From Clostridiaceae bacterium (lineage in GTDB: Bacteria; Bacillota; Clostridia; Christensenellales; CAG-917): a DNA stretch of 64,000 nucleotides. A program made the translations under genes and the position numbers. Location of the stretch: assembly GCA_031289315.1 (NCBI GenBank), contig JAITPR010000008.1, forward strand, positions 1 to 64,000, read 5' to 3'. Position 1 is the stretch's first letter; every line of letters starts with the position of its first letter. The notes beneath the pieces were generated by a model. The model was given only the letters and a program-made list of their open reading frames with translations, was not told the origin of the DNA and made no database searches. This document shows, one piece after another, positions 41,101 to 49,171 of the stretch.

Positions 41101-43822
41101 AAAGCTTTGCAAATTCGTACAGCGAATTAAGCTTGCTCTTGGAAAGCTTTCTAACGCGCGTACCTATTTCGCTTAAGCATATGTCGGTTATGCGGCGCGT
41201 ATAGGGAAGCTGTTCAAGATAAAGTCCCAACATGCCCTCGCTTCTTCTCTTCCACTTGCCGGAGAACTCAAGCAACTCGATGTTCCTAAACGGCGTACGT
41301 CTTACGTCGCCGATTTCCGTGGCGCAAGCCGCCATTTCTAAGAGGGTGTCCTCATAGCCCTTAAAGGACGCCGCGTTAAGCCTCTCGAAGAAGGTGTTGT
41401 CTATTTCCAGTATGTCGGGCGCGTCCTGATACTCTAAGTACCGCACGATGCCGTCGTAGACCGAAACTCCCAAACGTCTTTCCTTATGCACGGCGTCGTT
41501 TACGTCGGCAAGCTCCTGCGCAAGCGCGGCAAGCTCCTCCGCCTTTTTTGCGAACGCGTCGCCTTGTCCGTCGTCGGCAAGCTTCAAGGTTTCGCCTATT
41601 CTTTCGGCAATTTCCGTCTTGTTCGCCTTGTTGCTATGCAACTCTAGGCAGAAGTCCGCAATGCCGATTTCCGTAAGTCTGTTTTTAACGACCGACAACG
41701 CCGCCATTTTTTCCGCGACGAAAAGGACGCGTTTCCCGCGGGCAAGCGCGCACGCAATCATATTGGTTATGGTTTGCGATTTGCCGGTTCCCGGAGGTCC
41801 GTGTAATACAAAGCTTTCTTTTCCGCTGTCCACCACCGCGGCGAACTGTGAGCTGTCCGCGTTTATCGGCAAGAAAACCTTGTCGGAGGTGTAGGCGCTG
41901 TCCGGGTTGGCGTTTTTGGAGAGCGCCACGCCCTTAAAGGAAATACCGTTGATAATCGAAGAAACGACGGGGTTGTTCCGTATGTCTTCTATCTTGTACC
42001 GCACGTCGTGCCACATCATGTAGCGTGAGAACGTAACCGAACAGAGATATACGTCGTTGACGATATTCCAACCGTTTAACGCCATTATTTCGTTTCTTAT
42101 CAAACCGAAAACGTAATTTATGTCGATTTTCCCTTCGGATAAGTTTGTTAAACCGCGCAAATCAAGGTTGAATTCCTGTTTCAAGAATTCCAACAACGTC
42201 ATATTAATGCTGACGTCCTCTTCACGCAAAGTAATTTTAAAGCCGCGTGCCACGCCCTCCCGTGTTATGGAAACGGGATAAAGTAAAATCGGAGCGTACT
42301 TCGGGGTCTTATCGTCGCGTGCATACCACTTCAAAAAGCCGGATGCCAAAAACAGGGAATTTGCGCCGGTTTCTTCCACGAAAGTGCGTTCCTTTCTGTA
42401 AAGGTTCATTATCGCGGGTTCCAGTTTTTTAGCGGGATAGAAAGCGTGTATACGCTTGTTTTTAAATTCTATGGAAACCAGTTCGGGAAGCGGGTTAACG
42501 TTTACCTTCGTTTCGAAGCTTTCCACGTCGGAAACAATTTTGTCAAGTTCAACGGGCGCGTCCGCAATCGAGTAGCCCTCGCCGCTTGAAATCATTTCGT
42601 CAAGCTCCGTCAAATCCGTGACCAGAAGATGTATGGCTCCGGACTCCTTAAAGTTCAAAAGCGCGTTCTTCTGCGAAAGGTCTAAAAGTCTGCGTTCCCA
42701 CTGCTTTTCGCGGCTACCTTCAACTTTCAAGTTTATGTTGTCGTAGGTTTTTATAGCCGTAGGCGCTTTGGTTATATCGAAGCTTTCTTCCGCGACGACC
42801 TGCCAACCTTGTTTGGTCTTAATGCGTTCGGGTATCGGCTTCACGCCGCCCACACGCGCACGCTTGACGTCTAAAATAAAGTCTATTTTTTTAGGTTGGC
42901 TTAGCTTACGCATAGCGTCCTTGGCGGAAGCTTCTAAATTGACGCTCTCACCGTCGAACAAACTGGCGACGTTGAAAATTTCCATTTCGTTGACGCCGGC
43001 TCCTACGCGCCGCACAAGCTGCCCTATGTCGTCGACGATAGGCTCGTTAAAGCAACGGTCGGCAAGCCATACCGCCACGAAAAACTCACCGTCCGCCTGT
43101 ACAAGCACCGGATTGAAGCCCGCCGCACGGATTGCCGACGACACTAAAATCGCCATTTCCGCAAGCGTCGCCTTTTTGCCGCTTAAAATTTGTGCCGCTT
43201 CCGTGAAAACTACCGGCGTTTCTAAGCTTACCTCTTGGTCCCTGCTTATGGCTAAATCCTGAACGGAAGCCATAATTGCCGCGGTGGCAAAACGCACCTC
43301 GTTGTTGTCAAGCGTCTTATAGCCGCCCTCCAACTTGAACTTCATCTTCCAGTTTTCCAGCACGCTTGAGGCACCCTTGAGGATTTTGGTGGCTATGGGC
43401 GACTTGTCGCTGACGTAAGCCGCCAAAAGCTCCGTTTGAAACGCGGTACCGAAAAATTCGTTGTATCCGCGCAAGGTTACGGAAAGGTTGGACGTGCCTA
43501 TTACTCTGCCGTCCGCCTTGACCTCTATGGCAATGTTGGCGCTCACCGCTTCCGATATAGTTACAAAAAACGAGGGCGAAAAACAAATCGCGGGGTTGAA
43601 GTTGACCGTAGTCTTCGCCGGTAAAAGCTCCTGCTTTATGGTGAGCGGCAACGTAAAATCGGAGGAGATTGTTATCTCTACATCCCTCACTGGGACTTCC
43701 GACGTGTTCCTTATGTAAAATCTTCTGAACAGGGGTAAATTACTTTGATAATTTATATACCCTATGTTCGGAGCTATCTGGCATTCTATCGTTATGCTTG
43801 CCTTAGCCGTGGGTTTAGCCAT
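38150..43822 (-). CDS. DUF4011-helicase-nuclease-DUF3320 protein (Hhe-like single-gene defence candidate)
   Basis: A giant protein of 1890 aa, starting at the ATG at 43822 with AAGGAG upstream. A beta-rich N-terminal part precedes the DUF4011 block (REKQWERRLLDLSQKNALLNF). An SF1 helicase follows: Walker A in VLHGPPGTGKSQTITN, Walker B in IVVFDEASQVPTAEAVG, VGDANQLPPTSFF, and the late motifs VQGDERDIIYFSVGYG and RRLNVAVTRAK. Then comes a Vsr/MTES_1575-type nuclease segment (GFKIDVGVIDP..., YLLGILCDS, KTLKLLGWNLYRMWT) and a C-terminal DUF3320. The same domain order occurs in a reported single-gene anti-phage system (Hhe). It is flanked by an unrelated peptidase, not by other defence genes. Confidence 0.85.
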   Translation of the reverse strand: MAKPTAKASITIECQIAPNIGYINYQSNLPLFRRFYIRNTSEVPVRDVEITISSDFTLPLTIKQELLPAKTTVNFNPAICFSPSFFVTISEAVSANIAIEVKADGRVIGTSNLSVTLRGYNEFFGTAFQTELLAAYVSDKSPIATKILKGASSVLENWKMKFKLEGGYKTLDNNEVRFATAAIMASVQDLAISRDQEVSLETPVVFTEAAQILSGKKATLAEMAILVSSAIRAAGFNPVLVQADGEFFVAVWLADRCFNEPIVDDIGQLVRRVGAGVNEMEIFNVASLFDGESVNLEASAKDAMRKLSQPKKIDFILDVKRARVGGVKPIPERIKTKQGWQVVAEESFDITKAPTAIKTYDNINLKVEGSREKQWERRLLDLSQKNALLNFKESGAIHLLVTDLTELDEMISSGEGYSIADAPVELDKIVSDVESFETKVNVNPLPELVSIEFKNKRIHAFYPAKKLEPAIMNLYRKERTFVEETGANSLFLASGFLKWYARDDKTPKYAPILLYPVSITREGVARGFKITLREEDVSINMTLLEFLKQEFNLDLRGLTNLSEGKIDINYVFGLIRNEIMALNGWNIVNDVYLCSVTFSRYMMWHDVRYKIEDIRNNPVVSSIINGISFKGVALSKNANPDSAYTSDKVFLPINADSSQFAAVVDSGKESFVLHGPPGTGKSQTITNMIACALARGKRVLFVAEKMAALSVVKNRLTEIGIADFCLELHSNKANKTEIAERIGETLKLADDGQGDAFAKKAEELAALAQELADVNDAVHKERRLGVSVYDGIVRYLEYQDAPDILEIDNTFFERLNAASFKGYEDTLLEMAACATEIGDVRRTPFRNIELLEFSGKWKRRSEGMLGLYLEQLPYTRRITDICLSEIGTRVRKLSKSKLNSLYEFAKLLIKSGPEIKELMSVTGTPAQEKLLNDYKNAVERYTQVVERYDQDFNGVPEKINYELLQIELEDETGKRRNCCAATLKKLEQFQVHTLLKEKKDYYLRLLLLRRSCKQTVDEKAQELIKAVPQIKDIPLERILKSEEALEHLAELAETIYTDFDRKAFEAVIEEVTVSEAYDSLLLFMNSYKMLLSTEHSFIKQFCYTGGLENLEEDYFEFMIKKLSAIKESLYLMPSWVRFNHLAKRCHDEGLSFAVKALTEGRLRSDDLVRSFRKKVYKNFVETEIALDDRLNEFSAAVTEESIDRFRRFNDEFQDITRREIRARLIGGLSKDTDDFALERLMLARAVKSKMKGLTLRQLFKDIPEIVKIAAPCMLMSPISVAQYLEINDDKFDIVVFDEASQVPTAEAVGAMARGKTVVIVGDANQLPPTSFFVSDYVDEDNLEDEDLESVLDEAIAVGLPEHHLLWHYRSKHESLISFSNAMYYENKLLTFPSPNELSSKVMFHYVEGVYDRGGAKTNSEEAEALINAVISKLSDPLDKSSIGIVTFSSAQRSLIEDRLTAAISKHKLEGRAMSGDEPLFVKNLENVQGDERDIIYFSVGYGPDKYCRLSLNFGPLNKQGGFRRLNVAVTRAKSEMHMFSSITSDMIDLAKTTSKGVLGLKAFLEFADKGKTMLALDASEVREDKNTVGMYIAEELKKEGIRCECNVGDSGFKIDVGVIDPIDENKYLLGILCDSLQAGEVKSVRDKYVLEVKTLKLLGWNLYRMWTVNFLQNPKREIKRVKAYIERLAAVQSGKFKSLPENAASKFKREYKAVPIKAIVKGGIDFVLNVKNEAAMKQKAESIIALEQPIAESVLQRKLFTIYGINRTNTKAVAKINELLEDFSSIKTVFEDTVFYTAPEVVTYDYYRPKNDGTGKRAIGEIHPSEFIAAARCIVERYVSVPRADLVAETAKIMGFTKPTGDSAEYINYCIDEGVKKGMFLVALDNKITF

Positions 43823-44060
43823 TTTTCTTATCTCCTTGTTCCTTAAAGACGGCGCCGTAAATAAGCGCACGCCGCCGCGCAATCTTTATATATAATAACA
43901 CATTAATTTCTATAAAGCAATAAGTGAATACCGGCAAGACGGCAAAAATATCACCGTCTTGCCAAAATTAATCAAAACACAGCTAAATTTGCGTTGCAAC
44001 CACGAGAAAACGGTTCCGGCGCAAGAGGTTTAGGCGCTTTGATACGCACTCAAACCTTTA

Positions 44061-45359
44061 TTATTGTTCGTCCGGATGTTCGTCATCCAACTGTACGTTC
44101 GGTTGAATGTTCGGTTGAACCTCCTGCCGTCCGCCGCGTTGTGCGCCGATTTTTTGAATCAAACGGTATACAACCTCAAGCCCAGTTGCCACGGTATCAA
44201 CGGAAAAACGTTCACTCTTATCGTTGCAGGTATGGTAGTAGGTTGTGGAACGCGGGTCTTGCGCCGCTATAGTAAGCGTGGGAACGCCTTCGTTGCTGAA
44301 CGGAGTGGAGTCGCAACCGCCGATGGGATTTACAATGGTTTTGGGGCTTGCTATGCCGCTTTCACGCATTGCGTCCAAGGTCAAGCTTATCATGTTTTCG
44401 TCGAAGTGACTTCCCTGCCACGGGTCGCCTTTAACCGCCTCAAAATGCTCCGGGTCCGCAATCGAATCAATGTTAATTACGTAACAGTTTTTAAAATCGG
44501 GGTCGCTTTTGTGTTTTGCCACGTACGCCTTGGCACCCTTCAAGCCCGCTTCCTCCGAAGCAAAGCCGACGTTGACTAAGCGGCAATTTTCGGGAAGCGC
44601 CTCCGGATGCTCGTTAAAGTACTTCATGAGCTGTATGTTTATGCCGATACCGGTGAGGTTGTCCATTGCGCCCGGCGAACCGATTGTCTTGTCTTGAGAG
44701 GTGAACTGCGTCACAAAGAACATGCCGGGAATAAACACAAGAGGTAAAATTAACGTAATTAAATTTACCGCATGATAAGCGTCCGCGGATATAGGAAAGG
44801 TTGCGTATCCGAAAGTGATTTTTAAAATCGAAAGCCCAATAAGCACGACTATGCCTACCACGCCGTAAGCGGTCTTTAAAATTGCAGTGTTCGGATTTTT
44901 AACCGCTAGCTTCCAACACCAGCTACTGTCGTAGTGCGCGCCCAAGAAAATGGAATAATCCGTTTTTCCGCTTTGCGGTTGCACTTCCGAAATTATGTTT
45001 TTGGCTTTTTCTTGCTTAAAAACAAAATCCCACATGCCGGTGTAGCGTATTATTTGCGTCAGGGCAAATACAAGTATTCCGACGAAACCCAACAGCGCCA
45101 CAAGCGCCGCCGACACGGATATATAATATACCCCGGTGAATATGAGCGCCGCCCAACCCAACTTATTGATAATGCCTATTCCTGCGTTGGGCGCATAAAT
45201 AAACTCCTCCGTGCGCGGCTCTAACCCCGTTTCCTTTATCTCGGCTTGAATTTTCTCACAAGCGACCTTTTCCTCCGGGCTTCCGGGAAAACGGCAACCG
45301 TCCGCTTCAAGACGTCTGATAAAATCCATAGCGTCGTCCGCATGTTTTTTGTAGTCCAT
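44061..45359 (-). CDS. M28 family zinc peptidase with membrane segments
   Basis: A 432-aa protein. Metal-binding residues of M28 aminopeptidases are in place: FLGAHYDSS, GAMDNLTGIG, VGFASEEAG, VINIDSI and TTYYHTCND. Three to four hydrophobic stretches (about 65-105 and 165-220) interrupt the catalytic domain, as in Fxna-like membrane-embedded members. The C-terminal tail has a short QPNIQPNVQ repeat. Start at 45359, with AGGAGGTTATTTTT upstream. A GGCAAGACGG/CCGTCTTGCC hairpin (43932-43963) lies beyond the stop but has no T run. Confidence 0.82.
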   Translation of the reverse strand: MDYKKHADDAMDFIRRLEADGCRFPGSPEEKVACEKIQAEIKETGLEPRTEEFIYAPNAGIGIINKLGWAALIFTGVYYISVSAALVALLGFVGILVFALTQIIRYTGMWDFVFKQEKAKNIISEVQPQSGKTDYSIFLGAHYDSSWCWKLAVKNPNTAILKTAYGVVGIVVLIGLSILKITFGYATFPISADAYHAVNLITLILPLVFIPGMFFVTQFTSQDKTIGSPGAMDNLTGIGINIQLMKYFNEHPEALPENCRLVNVGFASEEAGLKGAKAYVAKHKSDPDFKNCYVINIDSIADPEHFEAVKGDPWQGSHFDENMISLTLDAMRESGIASPKTIVNPIGGCDSTPFSNEGVPTLTIAAQDPRSTTYYHTCNDKSERFSVDTVATGLEVVYRLIQKIGAQRGGRQEVQPNIQPNVQLDDEHPDEQ

Positions 45360-45488
45360 AAAAATAACCTCCTAAGTTTTGCTTTTGTTTGCTAAAAAAA
45401 TATGCGGGTATTTTTGTTAGACGAATTTTAAAATCCGCCTAAATAATAACCGCATACAGTCGCCATTGTCTATATCCGTACGGAGTGG

Positions 45489-45550
45489 CATGTGAGGTCG
45501 CACAAAAGCTTGCTTTGCCGCTCCGCAAAAATTTATTTTGTCACATGCCG
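45489..45550. repeat. Inverted repeat in the spacer before the peptidase gene
   Basis: GGCATGTGA and TCACATGCC flank about 43 nt with inner ACAAAA/TTTTGT pairing. It could be a terminator or regulatory hairpin between the S-component gene and the peptidase gene. Confidence 0.45.
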
Positions 45551-45616
45551 TCAAAAAGACACGCGTTTTTCCTCAGCCTTTTATATTATACAAGAAATCT
45601 TCGGCTTTTGCAATAC

Positions 45617-46537
45617 TTAAAATGTTACCCGTAAGATTTTTTTTAAGAGAACGCGTAATCTGCCGTAAGAAAACACCAATATAAATACATTGGAAACGAA
45701 ATGAACGCCATAAAACCAAAGCCCGCGCACATAAAATACTACGAACAGCCGGTTTAACTGCGCCGCAGGAACTCCCCCCGCCGCCGCAAACAACACGTCT
45801 ACGCCGGAGGACAGCACGCCGAAGAACACGGTAAACACGGCGGCAAGCACCGACGCCCTAAACGTATACTCCGCAAAAATTCGCTTTACGGCTCTTTTAA
45901 ATTTTACCAAAACGGCATACGCGGTTTTTCGGAGCGGTTCGGATAAAGCAATTTCCCCTCTCATGTCGTCCGTTACGTCCGTATCAGCTTGTATAACCGT
46001 ATCCGCCGCCGCGTCGCGTTTTTCGGTAAGACCGCTCACGTCGTCCGTTATGCCCGTATCCGCTTGTTTACCCGTATCCGCCTCCGCGTCGCATTTTTCG
46101 GTAAGACCGCCCGCGTTATCAAAAAAATCCTCACCGTCAACGGCATGCTTGGTATTATTTACCAAAGGCTCACGCTTCCTTGAAGCGGCGTTTTTCGGAA
46201 GCACGTTAAGCAAAAGCCACGCGGCAAACCCTAGTAGGTTCCAATATATATAGTAAAGCGGAACCCACGTGCCGAAACCGTATATCGCGAACTCTATAGT
46301 GCAGAAAACCGTAACGGCACAAAAAACCGCCCTGCCGCCGGCAAAGCTTGCGTATAGGATAATCAAGAGAGTAACTACTTCTACGTTCGGAATTACCCTA
46401 AGCGCAAGCTTTGCGCCGGACAAAAGCGCCGCGAAAACCCCCGCATACACCAGTTCCTTTGCGGTTCTTGCGTGTGCGTTACCCGCCGCGCCGTCAAGCG
46501 CGGCGGGAGCTTTATAACTCATATACCGTGAGCGCAT
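45617..46537 (-). CDS. ECF transporter S component, with duplicated cytoplasmic loop
   Basis: A 306-aa polytopic protein. The N-terminal half, AGVFAALLSGAKLALRVIPN, VEVVTLLIILYASFAGGRAV and GTWVPLYYIYWNLLGFAAW, is typical of substrate-binding S components; further helices follow after residue 225. A charged loop (about 118-205) contains two tandem 25-aa copies (GLTEK.DA.ADT..QADT..TDD) that are not expected in the family. GGAG precedes the start. The gene lies 16 nt after a DUF4430 lipoprotein gene and just downstream of EcfT/A2/A1, so it probably uses that module. Confidence 0.75.
   Translation of the reverse strand: MRSRYMSYKAPAALDGAAGNAHARTAKELVYAGVFAALLSGAKLALRVIPNVEVVTLLIILYASFAGGRAVFCAVTVFCTIEFAIYGFGTWVPLYYIYWNLLGFAAWLLLNVLPKNAASRKREPLVNNTKHAVDGEDFFDNAGGLTEKCDAEADTGKQADTGITDDVSGLTEKRDAAADTVIQADTDVTDDMRGEIALSEPLRKTAYAVLVKFKRAVKRIFAEYTFRASVLAAVFTVFFGVLSSGVDVLFAAAGGVPAAQLNRLFVVFYVRGLWFYGVHFVSNVFILVFSYGRLRVLLKKILRVTF
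45959..46108 (-). repeat. Two in-frame 75-bp copies in the S-component gene
   Basis: Each copy encodes GLTEK(C/R)DA(E/A)ADT..QADT..TDD. The DNA words TTTTTCGGTAAGACCGC and CCCGTATCCGC recur. Located in a predicted cytoplasmic loop. Confidence 0.8.
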
Positions 46538-46553
46538 TATTATTCTCCGCGCC

Positions 46554-47045
46554 TCAGAAGGAGTAAGTCTCCGCTTGAAACACGTAGACCGCGCCTTCCT
46601 CCACCGGTAAAAGCGAAATGCCTACGCCGGAGAAGAAATAGGTGTTGCCGTTTATTTCTTTGGTGATGACGCTGTAATCCACCGCGTCAAAATCGTGTAA
46701 TCCGATATCGTCTATGTTGTGATATACGGCGATGTACACGCCGCCTAAGGCATCTTCTTTAAGCGCATCCAGCTCCGTTACGTACGCGCCGTATTTAGAC
46801 CCGCTATACACAAACGCCGAAATTTTGCCCTCGTTTTTAAGGTCGGTGAGTAAATCTATAACCTTATCGGCGTTTGTTTCAACCTCAAGCGTTTTTTCTC
46901 CTATTATCACGGTGACGGAAACGGGTTCTGTTTTTTCGTTCGTGCCGCACGCGGTGAATGCGAATACCAGTGTCGCTGTGATTGCTATCGCGACAAATAA
47001 CGCCGCTAGATTTTTAAATTTTTTATTTCCTTTTGTAGTTTTCAT
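46554..47045 (-). CDS. DUF4430 lipoprotein, likely ligand-binding partner of the S component
   Basis: A 163-aa lipoprotein. The signal KNLAALFVAIAITATLVFAF ends in TACG (lipobox). The mature part has the DUF4430 pattern: SVTVIIGEKTLEVETNADK, VIDLLTDLKNE, then GVGISLLPVEEGAVYVFQAE. This is the fold of the C-terminal domain of transcobalamin, and in Bacillota such lipoproteins often accompany ECF S components, pointing to a corrinoid or similar cofactor; the actual ligand is not shown by the sequence. AAGGAAAA lies before the ATG, and a family A derivative ends about 25 nt upstream. Confidence 0.78.
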   Translation of the reverse strand: MKTTKGNKKFKNLAALFVAIAITATLVFAFTACGTNEKTEPVSVTVIIGEKTLEVETNADKVIDLLTDLKNEGKISAFVYSGSKYGAYVTELDALKEDALGGVYIAVYHNIDDIGLHDFDAVDYSVITKEINGNTYFFSGVGISLLPVEEGAVYVFQAETYSF

Positions 47046-47070
47046 TTTGTTTTCCTTTTAATTTTATAGA

Positions 47071-47140
47071 TAGTGGACAATTAGAGGTGGCAAAATATTT
47101 TCTTGCCTAGCAAGTCGTCACCGCGGATTGCATGCTCCCA
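47071..47140. repeat. Family A, copy A6: internal-deletion derivative
   Basis: ATAGTGGACAATTAGAGG runs into AAAATATTTTCTTGCC, AGCAAGTCGTCACCGCGG and ATTGCATGCTCCC. The left AAAATATTTT has been joined to the right AAGATTTTCTT, as expected for recombination between these similar words. It sits in the upstream region of the DUF4430 gene. Confidence 0.8.
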
Positions 47141-47325
47141 ATTTTATAATTCCGCTTGAATTTTTGCATTTACAAGCGGTTTTACGCCGAATTTATGTTT
47201 TATCCGGCGGCGGTTAATTAAGTTTTAATATCGGTGGCTTATGGCGCGTTGATACTACGGCAAGGTTTAGTGAATTTAATACTCGTCAACACACCGTAGC
47301 AAAAAGCTAAAGGGGATACAAAATA
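47141..47325. other. Non-coding spacer
   Basis: Contains two inverted repeats, CCGCTTG/CAAGCGG (47152-47179) and TACTACGG/CCGTAGCA (about 47258-47301). No cobalamin riboswitch box could be recognised on either strand. Confidence 0.4.
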
Positions 47326-47418
47326 TTACCGGTCGGGAGAAGGTATGAACGGAAATGCGGTCTTGCGCGGTATAGATATAAGCGCGGCAATTCCGTTAAA
47401 ATTATCATTTGCTTGCAT
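47326..47418 (-). CDS. Possible 30-aa peptide after ecfT
   Basis: MQANDNFNGIAALISIPRKT then AFPFIPSPDR. The ORF is short, but GGGGAGGTG lies 7 nt before its ATG, one of the strongest ribosome binding sites in the window, and it begins about 20 nt after the ecfT stop on the same strand. It might be a real small protein or a leader peptide for the downstream DUF4430 gene. No homology can be claimed. Confidence 0.35.
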   Translation of the reverse strand: MQANDNFNGIAALISIPRKTAFPFIPSPDR

Positions 47419-47438
47419 GTCAACACCTCCCCTTATTT

Positions 47439-48284
47439 TTATTTCTTGAAAATCAAGCCGTAAATAATACCGTCCATGGCACCGCCCCAAAGATACTTAT
47501 CAAGGATGATAAGCGTTATGAACGCGGCAAAAATCAAAAGTACGGCTATATCAACCATGTTTATTTTAAATTGTCTGCGCCTCGTGCGGTTGGGAGTGGC
47601 GTCGTAGCAACGCGAATCCATGGCAAGCGCCAGCTCCTCGGCTCTGCGAAACGCGGAAACGAACAGCGGTATGAGGACGGGCAGCAGGGCTTTCACGCGC
47701 TTCAAAAGATTTCCCGTGTCGAAACTTGCGCCTCTAGCCTTTTGTGCGTTCATTATTTTGGTGGTTTCCTCCATGAGCGTGGGTATAAACCGAAGCGCTA
47801 TACTCATGATAAGCGCTATGTCGCGGACGGGAAAGCGGACTGCTTTAAGGGGAGTCATAAGGCTCTCCAAACCGTCCGTGAGTTCCATGGGCGTGGTCGT
47901 AAGCGTAAGCAGACTTGTGCCGGTTATGAGCAGAAACAGCCTAAACGCCATGCGTACGGCGTAATCAAGCCCCGTCGCGGTAATTTTTATGAATTTCCAA
48001 CTCCACAGAACCTTATCGCCGGACACTAAAAACAGGTTAAGCGCAAAAGTGAGCAGAATTAAAAATAACACGCTTTTTACCGTTTTCAACACGGTTCCGA
48101 TTGGCACGCGTGAAAGCGCTATCACCGTTATACCGAACAGTAACACGGCGGCGTAAACAAAATAGCTGTCTACAAAAAAGATTGCCGCTACATATATAAC
48201 CGCGCAAATAAGTTTTACTCGCGGGTCTAAGCGGTGTATAAAGGAGTTTGAGGGGTAGTATTGCCCAAAGGAGATGTTATTCAC
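47439..48284 (-). CDS. ecfT: ECF transporter transmembrane subunit EcfT
   Basis: A 281-aa membrane subunit that couples the ATPases to S components. Helices occupy about 25-115 and 240-265. The two cytoplasmic coupling motifs are MNAQKARGAS and AMDSRCYDA (Ala-Arg-Gly type). The start is taken as the GTG at 48284, 7 nt after AAGGAG, overlapping the ecfA2 stop by 8 nt, so translation is probably coupled; the longer ATG frame from 48347 lies inside ecfA2. Confidence 0.92.
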   Translation of the reverse strand: MNNISFGQYYPSNSFIHRLDPRVKLICAVIYVAAIFFVDSYFVYAAVLLFGITVIALSRVPIGTVLKTVKSVLFLILLTFALNLFLVSGDKVLWSWKFIKITATGLDYAVRMAFRLFLLITGTSLLTLTTTPMELTDGLESLMTPLKAVRFPVRDIALIMSIALRFIPTLMEETTKIMNAQKARGASFDTGNLLKRVKALLPVLIPLFVSAFRRAEELALAMDSRCYDATPNRTRRRQFKINMVDIAVLLIFAAFITLIILDKYLWGGAMDGIIYGLIFKK

Positions 48285-49149
48285 GCCGTTCTCCTTTTCC
48301 GCCGCCGGCGTAATCCGCAAACATTGCGGCGAATTCCTCGGGTACAAGCGGCAATAATGGCATTTCCGCCCCCGCCGCTTTAAGCAGGTTCCAAAGCTTC
48401 GCCGAAACGGGTACGCCTAAGCCCAACTCCTCCAACATAGCCTCTTGCTTGAAAAGCTCCCGCGGCGGAAGCACTGTTTTTATTCCGCCGTCTGCCAACA
48501 CCGCCACGCGGTCCGCATGCCGCGCAACCTCGTCCATATTGTGGCTCACCATTATCACGGTGGGCGACGCCTCTCTTTGCAAGGAACGCGCAAGCTCCAA
48601 AATATCACGCCGTCCCTCCGGGTCCAAACCAGCGGTCGGCTCGTCTAAAATAAGTATCTCCGGACGCATGGCGACGACCCCGGCTATTGCCGCGCGGCGC
48701 TTCTGCCCGCCGGAAAGCTCAAACGGCGAACGATCCTTTATCTCGTCGTAATCCAAACCGCAAAGCCTTATCGCCTCGCGGACGCGCACCGCAATTTCCT
48801 CTTGCGGCAAACCCATATTTTTAGGACCAAAGGCGACGTCCTTCGCCACGGTTTCCTCAAACAATTGATATTCAGGGTACTGGAACACCATGCCTACCTT
48901 ACCGCGCAAGCGGCGCAAATCCACCCTTTTGGCGTGAAGAACCATGTCGTCCACCGTCATCTCGCCGCTTTCCACACGGATAAGCGCGTTCATGTGTTGT
49001 ATCAGCGTAGACTTGCCGCTACCCGTAGCGCCGATTATACACAAAAACTCGCCGTCGTTTACGGTGAGCGTCAAACGGTCAAGCGCCTTTTTTTCATAGG
49101 GCGTTTTCCGCATGTATGTGTAGGTTAGGTCTTTTATAACTATCGGCAT
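48277..49149 (-). CDS. ecfA2: ECF transporter ATPase EcfA2
   Basis: A 290-aa ABC ATPase: Walker A GATGSGKST, Q-loop VFQYPEYQLFEETV, signature LSGGQKRRAAIAG, Walker B ILILDEPTAGLD and the switch His in MVSHNMDE. The YPEYQLFEETV form of the Q-loop region is typical of EcfA2 (EcfA'). It overlaps ecfT and follows ecfA1 by 22 nt. Confidence 0.95.
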   Translation of the reverse strand: MPIVIKDLTYTYMRKTPYEKKALDRLTLTVNDGEFLCIIGATGSGKSTLIQHMNALIRVESGEMTVDDMVLHAKRVDLRRLRGKVGMVFQYPEYQLFEETVAKDVAFGPKNMGLPQEEIAVRVREAIRLCGLDYDEIKDRSPFELSGGQKRRAAIAGVVAMRPEILILDEPTAGLDPEGRRDILELARSLQREASPTVIMVSHNMDEVARHADRVAVLADGGIKTVLPPRELFKQEAMLEELGLGVPVSAKLWNLLKAAGAEMPLLPLVPEEFAAMFADYAGGGKGERRE

Positions 49150-49171
49150 TCCGTTTTGGTATTCCGTCCTT

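Noticed and set aside
43932-43963. GGCAAGACGG/CCGTCTTGCC hairpin as terminator of the M28 peptidase gene.
   Set aside because: The stem is good, but there is no T run on the strand of the gene, so it is not called as a terminator.
47046-47438. A cobalamin or other riboswitch before the DUF4430/S-component genes was expected.
   Set aside because: No B12 box or other recognisable aptamer core could be found on either strand.
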